From Acidobacteriaceae bacterium (GTDB taxonomy: Bacteria; Acidobacteriota; Terriglobia; Terriglobales; Acidobacteriaceae), in assembly GCA_027364815.1 (NCBI GenBank), contig DAHXOQ010000207.1, positions 1-5,365 of the forward strand: a stretch of 5,365 nt of DNA, written 5' to 3'. Position numbers and translations under genes: made by a program. A model generated the notes under the pieces. That model worked only from the letters and a program-made list of their open reading frames with translations. It was not told where the DNA came from and made no database searches. This document shows, one piece after another, positions 1 to 5,365 of the stretch. Within the stretch, counting starts at the first letter, position 1. Each line of letters starts with the position of its first letter.

Positions 1-365
1 ATCACCTGCAAACACCCTAGAAACGCAAGCAGATACGCGGCAACCTGCAATCCCAGTTGAAGGCGAATATCATTATCCGCCTTTGCCATTCCTGAAAAAC
101 CGTGCAATCGAAAATACAATGCCACCTGCGCCACCAACGCAGATAGAAAAAATCCTGACACCAGATAAAGCAGAAACAAAATCAGATGTCCAAGATGCGG
201 AATGCGCCTCGGCGGCGGCTCCACAATCTGCAACGCATCTTCAATCACCGCATCTCGAATCTCCGTGTGATTCTCTGTCAGCGCATCCGTCCCCGCGTTC
301 GAGTCTTCGCCCGTCTGCTCCAAAGTAAAATCACCCTGCTTCGGAAAATCATTCAACTCGCTCAT
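1..365 (-). CDS. Membrane protein, N-terminal part (possible CPBP-type intramembrane protease), runs off left edge
   Basis: This is an open frame of 121 codons that reaches the window edge without a stop. The start ATG (363-365) overlaps the uvrA TGA (362-364) as ATGA. A GGAG lies 5 bases upstream, inside the end of uvrA, which points to translational coupling. Residues 1-55 are acidic and hydrophilic, probably cytoplasmic, and end in a Pro/Arg stretch (EPPPRRIPHLGH). A strongly hydrophobic segment follows at about 61-85, then a short loop, then a second hydrophobic segment from about 103 to the edge. From memory, acidobacterial genomes often carry a CPBP (Abi-type) intramembrane metalloprotease with this Pro/Arg-IPHLGH entry into the first helix. 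The catalytic motifs (EExxR, FxxxH, HxxxN/B) would lie beyond the edge, so the family call is a guess. That it is a real membrane-protein gene is well supported. Confidence 0.8.
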   Translation of the reverse strand, partial: MSELNDFPKQGDFTLEQTGEDSNAGTDALTENHTEIRDAVIEDALQIVEPPPRRIPHLGHLILFLLYLVSGFFLSALVAQVALYFRLHGFSGMAKADNDIRLQLGLQVAAYLLAFLGCLQV

Positions 366-3300
366 GCCTTCTCCGCTTTTGCCGCAGCTTTTTTCAAATC
401 CTTCAACGCCTTTTTCTCTTTCGCCTCAGCCAATTCACTCAATGCCGACGGCGCTTTCTTCTTCTTCGGCCTCGCCGCGCTCTTTGCTTCCTTCTTTGCC
501 TTATGCGCCGCCCTCTTCGCTAAAAATGGATTTGCATTCAGGGCCACTGTCTCCGCTGCAATCTCCACAGAAGAAAGCAACTTGAATTCTGTCGCCGAAA
601 GATCCTTGTAGTACCGCGACAAAAATTCCCCTGTAAACGATCCCGGCGTCGTCGCAATCACCACCGGCCTGCCCTCCGCCACAATCCTTCCGCCATCCTC
701 GCCGCCCTCGGGCCCCAGATCCAGAATCCAATCGGCATTCCGAATCACATCCAGATTATGCTCAATAATCACCACCGTATTTCCCAAATCCGTCAGCCGG
801 TGCAGCACCTCAAGCAGTTTTCGCACATCATCAAAATGCAATCCCGTCGTCGGCTCGTCCGCAGATAAAGCGTCCTTCCCGTCTGCCTCTTCGACAACTC
901 CCTCGCCAGCTTCATCCGCTGCGCTTCCCCGCCTGAAAGCGTCGTCGCGCTCTGCCCCAAATGAATGTATCCCAATCCCACATCCACGAGCGTCTGTAGC
1001 TTCTGCCGCACTAATGGAAAGTCTTTCAGCACTTCAAGCGCATCCTCAATCGTCAACTCCAAAACATCCGCAATCGAATGATTGTGGAACTTCACCGCCA
1101 GCGTCTCCTGGTTGTATCGGCGCCCGTTGCAAACTTCGCACTGCACATAAACATCCGGCATGAAATTCATTTCAATCCGCCGCTGTCCATCGCCTTGGCA
1201 CGCCTCGCACCGCCCGCCCGTCACGTTGAAGCTGAACCGCCCCGGCTTGTATCCGCGCTCTCTCGCCTCGGGCAGCATCGCAAACAAATCCCGGATCGGC
1301 GTAAACACCTGCGTGTACGTTGCAGGATTCGAGCGCGGCGTTCTCCCAATCGGCGATTGATCGATCCGAATTACCTTGTCCAGTTGTTCCGCGCCTGTCA
1401 GCGCATCGTGAACCCCAGGCTCCTCGCGCGAGCTGTATAGCGTCTTCGCTAGCGACCGGTACAAAATGTCATTAATCAGCGTGCTCTTGCCGCTGCCGCT
1501 CACGCCCGTCACTACCGTCATCACGCCCAGCGGAATCCGCGCATTCACTTCCTGCAAATTATGTTCGCGCGCGCCCTCAATCGCCAGCCATTTCCCCGTC
1601 AGCATCCTCGGCGTCGGACGCTGCAAAATCGTCGCCGTCCCCGCCAAATATTTCCCCGTCAGCGAATCAGGATTCGCAAGTATCTCCGCCGGCGTTCCCT
1701 CCGCCACAACCTTTCCGCCCAGCCGTCCCGCGCCTGGCCCCAGATCCACCACATAATTCGCATGGCGAATCGTATCCTCATCGTGCTCCACCACAAGCAC
1801 GGTGTTTCCAATATCGCGCAACCGTTCCAGCGCTTTAATCAGCCGCATATTGTCGCGCTGATGTAATCCAATCGATGGCTCGTCCAGCACATACAGTACC
1901 CCGCGCAATCGCGATCCAATCTGTGTCGCCAATCGAATCCTTTGCCCTTCGCCACCGGAAAGTGTCGACGCATTCCGATCCAGCGAAAGATAGCTGAGCC
2001 CCACCGAAATCAAAAATTCCAGCCGCTCAACAACCTCGCGACGAATCCGATCCGCAATCAACGCCTCGCGCGCTGTGAAGGTAAAGCCAATCGCCGCCGA
2101 CAAAGCTTTCTTCAGCGGCAGCGCCGTGAACTCGCTGATCGACAGCCCCGCCACCTTCACCGCCAGCGACTCCGGCCGCAACCTTTTCCCGCGGCAACTC
2201 GGGCACGGCGTCGCTGACATGAAATTCATCATGTACTCGCGATACCCCTCCGACCGCGCCTCTTCAATCGAATCCCGCAGGTACGCCAAAATTCCATGAA
2301 AGCCCGTCCGCGGCGCCTCGCCCTTCGGCGGCCCATAAACAAGAATGTGCTGCTGCTTCGCCGGCAAATCCTCAAACGCCGTCTTCAAATCAATTCCATA
2401 CCGCGTCGCCGCCAAATTCAAAAGCTTGATCAAATACTGCGACGACGAACCCGGTCCCAATCCGCCATCCAGCAGCGGCTTCGACCAATCCGTAATCACC
2501 TTCGCAGGATCCAAATCATAAAGCGATCCCAAACCATGGCACTCCGGGCACGCGCCAAACGTCGAATTGAAACTGAAACTCCTCGGCTCCAGCTTCGGCA
2601 CATCGAGTCCGCAATCCGGGCACGCCATCGACGAAGAAAACAACTGCTCGTTGCCGTTGCTCATCCCCACAATCACCAACCCATTCGCCAACTGCAATGC
2701 CTGCGTCACCGCACTCTCCAGACGCTTCTCCACAGTCGGCTTGGGCGCGCCACCCGCTTTCACCGGCGCCACAGCGCTCTCCGCCGGTTTCAGCAGAATC
2801 CTGTCCACAATCGCTTCAATCGTGTGATTCTTCCGCTTGTCCAGATGCACCGGCTCGCTCAAATCAAAAATCTCACCGTCAATCCGCGCGCGGAATCCCT
2901 GCTGATCCAACTGATCCAGCAACTCTCTAAACTCGCCCTTGCGTCCTCTCACCACCGGAGCAAGCACCGTCACCCGCTCACCCTCGCTCTGCAACAAAAT
3001 GCGCTGCACAATCTGTTCCGCGCTCTGCCTTGAGATCGGCCTACCGCACTGCGGGCAATGCGGCGTCCCCACCGACGCATACAACAGACGCAGATAATCG
3101 TAAATCTCCGTAATCGTACCTACCGTTGATCGCGGACTTCTGCTCGTGGTCTTTTGTTCAATCGAAATCGCCGGGCTCAGACCCTCAATCGAATCCACAT
3201 CCGGCCGTTCAATCTGATCCAGAAACTGCCGCGCATACGCAGAGAGCGTCTCCACATACCGCCGCTGCCCCTCCGCATAAATCGTGTCAAAGGCAAGCGA

Positions 3301-3420
3301 GCTCTTACCCGAACCCGACAATCCCGTCACTACCGTCAGCGTATTGCGCGGAATCCGCACGTTGATGTCCTGCAAATTATGCTGGCGCGCCCCACGTACG
3401 GAGATGTGTGTGATCGTCAT
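362..3420 (-). pseudogene. uvrA: Excinuclease ABC subunit A (UvrA), interrupted by a one-base frameshift
   Basis: UvrA dimerises, scans DNA for bulky lesions with UvrB and hands the lesion to UvrB in cytoplasmic nucleotide excision repair. Numbering is from ATG 3418-3420. Visible features are Walker A GLSGSGKS (33-40), Cys pairs C122/C125, C267/C270, C291/C294 and C406/C409, ABC signature LSGGE (487-491), Walker B with D513-E514, second Walker A GVSGSGKS (639-646), the conserved C-terminal zinc finger C738/C741/C761/C764, and second signature LSGGE (828-832). After Tyr852-Leu853 one base is missing. The zero frame then adds 22 unrelated residues and stops at 793 (875 aa). The correct frame resumes at DEPTTGLHF (857-859 downward), includes the switch His of IIEHN (about 888) and ends at 362. 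The repaired protein would be about 1019 aa, against about 940 usual, because of a Lys/Ala-rich tail. The upstream in-frame extension to 3516 is rejected because it crosses the promoter and precedes the conserved MTITHISVRGARQHNL start. The Shine-Dalgarno is weak. Identity is near certain; whether the gene is truly broken is open. Confidence 0.95.
860..862 (-). other. uvrA: Frameshift site in uvrA at the second Walker B motif
   Basis: Read on the minus strand, the sequence is ACG CTT TAT CTG CG GAC GAG CCG. Five bases stand between the Tyr codon and the Asp codon where the family needs six (two aliphatic residues before DEP). The simplest repair is CTG CTG GAC with one T lost (Leu-Leu-Asp-Glu-Pro). 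CTG GCG GAC with one G lost is the alternative. There is no slippery heptamer, and no obvious stem-loop just downstream, so programmed frameshifting is not favoured. Because the downstream 159 codons remain open and conserved, a read or assembly error or a recent mutation is most likely. Confidence 0.85.
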
Positions 3421-3478
3421 AACTCTGTTTTCTGGATTCTGTTGTGCCGGGAAGCTGGGTGGAAGTAACACTGCGCGG

Positions 3479-3496
3479 AGTACACAGTTGTGCACT
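3479..3496. promoter_or_regulatory. Operator-like palindrome at the predicted uvrA start site
   Basis: The 18 bases AGTACACAGTTGTGCACT form an inverted repeat: 8-bp arms, 7 of 8 positions complementary, around a central GT. It begins at the predicted uvrA +1 and extends downstream, a position where a bound repressor would block transcription. Bases 3481-3494 match the Fibrobacter LexA box TGCNC-N4-GTGCA at 8 of 9 fixed positions. uvrA is a classic LexA target in several bacteria, so an SOS operator is a reasonable hypothesis, not a demonstrated one. Confidence 0.4.
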
Positions 3497-3502
3497 AGGG
3501 GT

Positions 3503-3532
3503 ATTCTATTTGCCAACAGAATGGCGGGTCAA
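3503..3532 (-). promoter_or_regulatory. Sigma70-type promoter for uvrA
   Basis: On the minus strand, -35 TTGACC (3527-3532) and -10 TAGAAT (3503-3508) each match consensus at five of six positions, with an 18-base spacer. The predicted transcription start is near 3496, leaving an untranslated leader of about 76 bases before the uvrA ATG at 3420. The -10 lies inside the in-frame upstream extension of the uvrA frame, which supports the shorter start. Inferred by eye from E. coli-type consensus. Confidence 0.55.
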
Positions 3533-3560
3533 CGCATGCTTTTTTCTGCGAGAATCGTCT

Positions 3561-3588
3561 GAGCGCGATTAACATTGGCATCGCGCTC
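3561..3588. repeat. Perfect 9-bp inverted repeat between uvrA and the small membrane gene
   Basis: GAGCGCGAT (3561-3569) and ATCGCGCTC (3580-3588) are exact reverse complements separated by a 10-base spacer. No T-run follows on either strand, so this is not a standard intrinsic terminator. It overlaps the candidate -35 of the downstream small gene, which would suit a regulator-binding site. It could also fold as a hairpin in any transcript that crosses it. Confidence 0.5.
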
Positions 3589-3602
3589 CCATCTGTTAAA
3601 AA
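3575..3602 (+). promoter_or_regulatory. Weak candidate promoter for the 55-residue membrane protein gene
   Basis: TTGGCA (3575-3580, five of six matches to -35) is followed after 16 bases by TAAAAA (3597-3602, four of six matches to -10). The start site would be near 3609, about 20 bases before the ATG, and just upstream of the Shine-Dalgarno. The -10 match is poor, so this is tentative. Confidence 0.25.
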
Positions 3603-3618
3603 GAAAGACGCAGTGTAA

Positions 3619-3624
3619 AGAGGA
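3619..3624 (+). promoter_or_regulatory. Ribosome binding site that sets the start of the small membrane protein
   Basis: AGAGGA, with the GAGG core ending five bases before ATG 3629, is a good Shine-Dalgarno. It favours this ATG over the in-frame TTG at 3575, which would add a charged, non-conserved-looking leader and would lie within the inverted repeat. Confidence 0.6.
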
Positions 3625-3628
3625 AAGT

Positions 3629-3796
3629 ATGACCGATCTGTTGAACCTGGTAGTGATGATCTTCACCGCTGTTGCAGCCATGCTCTCCGGCGTTCTCGCC
3701 TCTTACGCCGTCTTCCGCGCCTGCTTCTGGCTCATGCATCCGGATCGCAAACTCGGCCTCGTCAAGCCACGCATCAAGTCCGTCGAAACCGCCTGA
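3629..3796 (+). CDS. Small single-span membrane protein of unknown function (55 aa)
   Basis: The gene begins at ATG 3629 behind a good Shine-Dalgarno and ends at TGA 3794-3796. The product has a short acidic N-terminus (MTDLL), one long hydrophobic segment at about residues 5-29 that continues semi-hydrophobic to Trp34-Leu35, and a basic C-terminal tail (residues 37-55, HPDRKLGLVKPRIKSVETA). By the positive-inside rule the tail is probably cytoplasmic and the N-terminus periplasmic. There are no enzymatic motifs. It stands alone: divergent from uvrA and convergent with the STN-domain gene. I have a vague memory of similar short proteins in acidobacteria, but no function is known to me. A toxin or regulatory small protein cannot be excluded, although no partner antitoxin or antisense RNA is evident. 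Confidence 0.65.
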   Translation: MTDLLNLVVMIFTAVAAMLSGVLASYAVFRACFWLMHPDRKLGLVKPRIKSVETA

Positions 3797-3808
3797 TCTC
3801 TACTTGAA

Positions 3809-3840
3809 ATTCAGTTCGCAAAATATTCAGCTCGCATATT
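3809..3840. repeat. Degenerate 16-bp tandem direct repeat in the convergent spacer
   Basis: ATTCAGTTCGCAAAAT (3809-3824) is followed directly by ATTCAGCTCGCATATT (3825-3840); 13 of 16 positions agree. It lies in the 124-base AT-richer spacer (3797-3920) between two converging genes. I see no GC-rich hairpin with a T-run for either gene here, so termination may be Rho-dependent or use a signal I cannot recognise. Confidence 0.45.
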
Positions 3841-3920
3841 AAAAATAGTTGCGCGTAATTTGATCCGCTAAGTATTCAATCCTTTTCAAACCCGCAAAAT
3901 CAATCGCGCCCTCTGAACCT

Positions 3921-4733
3921 TCAATTCGGCGGCGGCTGCGGGGGCAGTTGAGTCGGCTGATTCGGTTGGCCACTCTGCGGCTGGATCGGTGCTCCATTCT
4001 GTGGATCCTGCGGTGGATGCGGCGGTGTTCTGAACCCAGGACGCAACGGCTGTCCTGCCTGCGGATCATCTGGCATCTCTACATCATCATCTTCAACCGG
4101 CTGAACCACCCTCTGCCTCACCGACTGTGTATCATTCGGCTTCATCGCTCCGCGCACCGTCAACACCACTTGTCGCGGCGTACCCGGTCCCTGTTCACCA
4201 ATCATCAAAATATCGTAGCCGGTTCCATACAGAAGTTGCGCCAACACGTCGCGCGCCCTTCCCGGTCCATAAACACCATAAATTCGCTTGTCGGTATTCA
4301 ATCCTTCGATCGTCACACCTGTCTCGGTCGTAATCTCGGACAGTATTTCCTTCAGGCTTGAGTTCTCCGCCTCAACCTTCAACCCGCTGCTGTCCCAACT
4401 GATCTGCGCCTTCTTCGCCCTCTCGTCCGCGGGGAATGTCGGCCCCGGATCCTCTGGCTCCGGTATCGGCGCCGTCAGCCTCTTCTTCTCTTCTTCAGCC
4501 TTCAGTTGTGCCTTCGTCTGCCGCTTCTTGTGAACCGTCTTCGGTGCGCTCGTTCCTGTCTTGCTGGGATTCATTTCCGCCGAATTTGCATCCTGGGCCG
4601 CCAACTCCTGCGTCAAACAGAATATGCAGCCAACCATAAACACCGTCAGCAGTGCTATACCCATGCGAGCAAGCCGCAATCTTCCCGCCGCGCCTGCATC
4701 AAGCCCGCTTTTCGTCATTCGCACAAGCTGCAT
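3921..4733 (-). CDS. Exported protein with a single STN/secretin-like short domain and Pro/Gln-rich tail (270 aa)
   Basis: The chosen ATG (4731-4733) gives MQLVRMTKSG and a 270-residue protein. The frame stays open to a GTG at 4812-4814, but that extension translates the heptamer repeat. Residues 18-47 look like a signal peptide: RLRLAR, a hydrophobic core (24-40), then cleavage near ELAAQ/DA. MVGC at 33-36 is a near-lipobox, so a lipoprotein is possible. Residues 66-85 are Lys-rich (HKKRQTKAQLKAEEEKKR). Residues about 109-195 resemble the STN/DUF4974-like fold: ISWDSSGLKVEAENSSLKEI, a TGVTIEGL segment, then VLAQLLYGTGYDILMIG and a closing strand ending in LTVRG. The acidic patch VEDDDVEMPDD (213-223) leads into a disordered tail of Pro, Gln and Gly. 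STN domains sit in the periplasm at the N-terminus of secretins and TonB-dependent or FecA-type transducers. Here it is alone, so the role is unknown, perhaps envelope signalling or scaffolding. The gene stands alone, divergent from its upstream neighbour. Confidence 0.85.
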   Translation of the reverse strand: MQLVRMTKSGLDAGAAGRLRLARMGIALLTVFMVGCIFCLTQELAAQDANSAEMNPSKTGTSAPKTVHKKRQTKAQLKAEEEKKRLTAPIPEPEDPGPTFPADERAKKAQISWDSSGLKVEAENSSLKEILSEITTETGVTIEGLNTDKRIYGVYGPGRARDVLAQLLYGTGYDILMIGEQGPGTPRQVVLTVRGAMKPNDTQSVRQRVVQPVEDDDVEMPDDPQAGQPLRPGFRTPPHPPQDPQNGAPIQPQSGQPNQPTQLPPQPPPN

Positions 4734-4735
4734 CG

Positions 4736-4747
4736 CTCCCTGCTCCC
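4736..4747 (-). promoter_or_regulatory. Doubled Shine-Dalgarno-like GGGAG before the STN-domain gene
   Basis: On the minus strand GGGAG occurs twice: 4743-4747 (9 bases before ATG 4733) and 4736-4740 (2 bases before it). The farther copy has workable spacing and supports this ATG. The in-frame ATGs at 4718 and 4664 lack such a site. Confidence 0.45.
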
Positions 4748-4781
4748 TTGAATCCTGTTCTCTGTCCCCTCTGATTACGCC

Positions 4782-4809
4782 AACTGAGAACTGACAACTG
4801 AGAACTGTT
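4782..4809. repeat. Four tandem heptamers (AACTGNN)
   Basis: AACTGAG (4782-4788), AACTGAC (4789-4795), AACTGAG (4796-4802) and AACTGTT (4803-4809) stand head to tail in the 160-base region between the divergent STN-domain gene and the right-edge gene. The remainder of that region shows no convincing -35/-10 pair on either strand. Short heptamer tandem arrays of this kind are typical intergenic low-complexity repeats in several bacterial phyla. No function is implied by the sequence. Confidence 0.7.
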
Positions 4810-4879
4810 AACACAGCCTCTCTCCATATAGACTAGCAATGTTTCCTCAACGCTCGCCAGAGTATGACGAAATGTTGAC

Positions 4880-4884
4880 GGAGG
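4880..4884 (+). promoter_or_regulatory. Strong ribosome binding site of the right-edge gene
   Basis: GGAGG, extended as GGAGGAAGAAG, ends nine bases before ATG 4894. It favours that start over the in-frame ATG at 4930, whose upstream AGGA is weaker. The later start would still keep the whole signal peptide. Confidence 0.6.
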
Positions 4885-4893
4885 AAGAAGATA

Positions 4894-5365
4894 ATGAGTA
4901 GCAAAACCCGCATTCAGGAACCGCACAACATGGACAAACTCACACGCTCACTCGCTCTCGCAGGCTTCGCGTTCTTCTCTCTCGCCATCCTCCTCATCCC
5001 CGCTCCACTCCGCGCCGCCACGGCAACATGCACCGCGCAAGCCGAACTCTCTCCTGCCGACAGAACCGCCCTCGGCGATCTTTCAGCTCGCATCCTCACC
5101 GCCATTCAAGCTCAGGATTCCACCACCTTGCAATCCCTGCTCTTCTCCACCGAATCCGCCGAATGGCCGGCCATCCACACCGAGGCCGACCACGCCGCCA
5201 CGCTCGTTGAGGGTGGTGTCCTCAAGATCCGCAACCTCTACCTCGTAGATGCCTCCGCCCAAAAATCCCCAGCCGACACCCAGGTCTTCTGCTCCAACGC
5301 GAAAGGCAATCTCACCGTCACCATCACCCTCCGCGCGCTGCCTCCCGGCAAATATGCCGTTGTAC
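4894..5365 (+). CDS. Exported protein of unknown function, N-terminal 157 residues, runs off right edge
   Basis: The frame is open from ATG 4894 to the window end (157 codons plus one base). Residues 1-17 are hydrophilic with Lys and Arg, 18-37 form a hydrophobic core (LALAGFAFFSLAILLIP), and APLRAATA (37-44) offers a signal peptidase I site, so the mature protein probably starts near Thr45-Cys46. Cys46 lacks a proper lipobox. The mature part begins CTAQAELSPADR, has a helical-looking segment (about 51-85), a WPAI motif (91-94), KIRNLYLVDA (111-120), PADTQVFCSN (126-135) and TVTITLRALPPGKYAVV at the edge. Cys46 and Cys133 could form a disulfide. The closing segment reads like beta-strands of a small periplasmic domain. 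I recall similar acidobacterial hypothetical proteins with the RNLYLLDA, FFCSN and RALPPGRYALV motifs, but know no function. If ATG 4930 is used, the protein loses 12 residues only. Confidence 0.85.
   Translation, partial: MSSKTRIQEPHNMDKLTRSLALAGFAFFSLAILLIPAPLRAATATCTAQAELSPADRTALGDLSARILTAIQAQDSTTLQSLLFSTESAEWPAIHTEADHAATLVEGGVLKIRNLYLVDASAQKSPADTQVFCSNAKGNLTVTITLRALPPGKYAVV

Noticed and set aside
186..611. 141-codon plus-strand frame with Phe/Ala-rich sequence
   Set aside because: It is the antisense of the Lys/Ala-rich UvrA tail and of the membrane-protein N-terminus; composition follows from that.
842..870. Programmed ribosomal frameshift in uvrA
   Set aside because: No slippery sequence or stimulatory structure is evident, and I know of no UvrA family member that uses recoding at this site.
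2296..3033. 245-codon plus-strand frame opposite uvrA
   Set aside because: It is an Arg/Gln/His-rich shadow of the uvrA coding strand with no recognisable domain; uvrA identity on the other strand is unambiguous.
3421..3516. In-frame N-terminal extension of uvrA to 3516
   Set aside because: It would cover the -10 element and the palindrome, and UvrA homologues begin at the MTITHISVRGARQHNL-like segment encoded from 3420.
3797..3920. Bidirectional terminator between the converging genes
   Set aside because: I looked for a GC-rich stem followed by a T-run on either strand and found none; only the tandem repeat is visible.
4734..4814. GTG start at 4812-4814 for the STN-domain gene (27 extra residues)
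   Set aside because: The extension translates the heptamer repeat and places a long hydrophilic leader before the signal peptide. The ATG at 4733 has a usable Shine-Dalgarno.
4808..4850. Promoter-like elements for the two divergent exported-protein genes (TTAACA 4808-4813 with TAGACT 4829-4834 on plus; TTGAGG 4845-4850 on minus)
   Set aside because: Spacers are 15 bases or the -10 matches are three of six, too weak to annotate.
4839..4901. Short plus-strand frame starting MFPQRSPEYDEM (20 codons) upstream of the right-edge gene
   Set aside because: No Shine-Dalgarno and no leader-peptide character; it merely overlaps the real ribosome binding site and start.

Overview
The window looks like chromosomal DNA of a moderately GC-rich Gram-negative bacterium, most likely an acidobacterium (Acidobacteriaceae/Terriglobia type). 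This is inferred from recalled resemblance: the UvrA sequence, the solitary STN-type periplasmic protein and the exported protein at the right edge all resemble families I associate with that group. No rRNA, tRNA, mobile element, CRISPR array or phage gene is visible. I see ordinary housekeeping and envelope genes and no clear evidence of an undescribed multi-gene system.

Layout. Bases 1-365 (minus strand) hold the first 121 codons of a membrane protein that runs off the left edge. Its ATG overlaps the stop codon of uvrA by four bases (ATGA). Bases 362-3420 (minus) hold uvrA, the damage-recognition ATPase of nucleotide excision repair. As written, uvrA is broken by a one-base deletion at about 860-862, exactly before the second Walker B aspartate. 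Both sides of the break are otherwise intact, so this is either a sequencing or assembly error or a very recent mutation. Bases 3421-3628 are a regulatory region between divergent genes. It contains a good sigma70-type promoter for uvrA, an 18-bp operator-like palindrome at its predicted start site, and a perfect 9-bp inverted repeat nearer the small gene.

Bases 3629-3796 (plus) encode a 55-residue single-span membrane protein. Bases 3797-3920 are an AT-richer convergent spacer with a degenerate 16-bp tandem repeat and no recognisable terminator hairpin. Bases 3921-4733 (minus) encode an exported protein with one STN/secretin-like short domain and a Pro/Gln-rich tail. Bases 4734-4893 separate two divergent genes and carry four copies of an AACTGNN heptamer. 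Bases 4894-5365 (plus) encode the start of an exported protein of unknown function that continues past the right edge.

Working together: the uvrA/membrane-protein pair is the only likely operon, and the overlap implies translational coupling. The three other genes are single transcription units in alternating orientation, with no sequence-based reason to link their functions beyond a shared envelope location.
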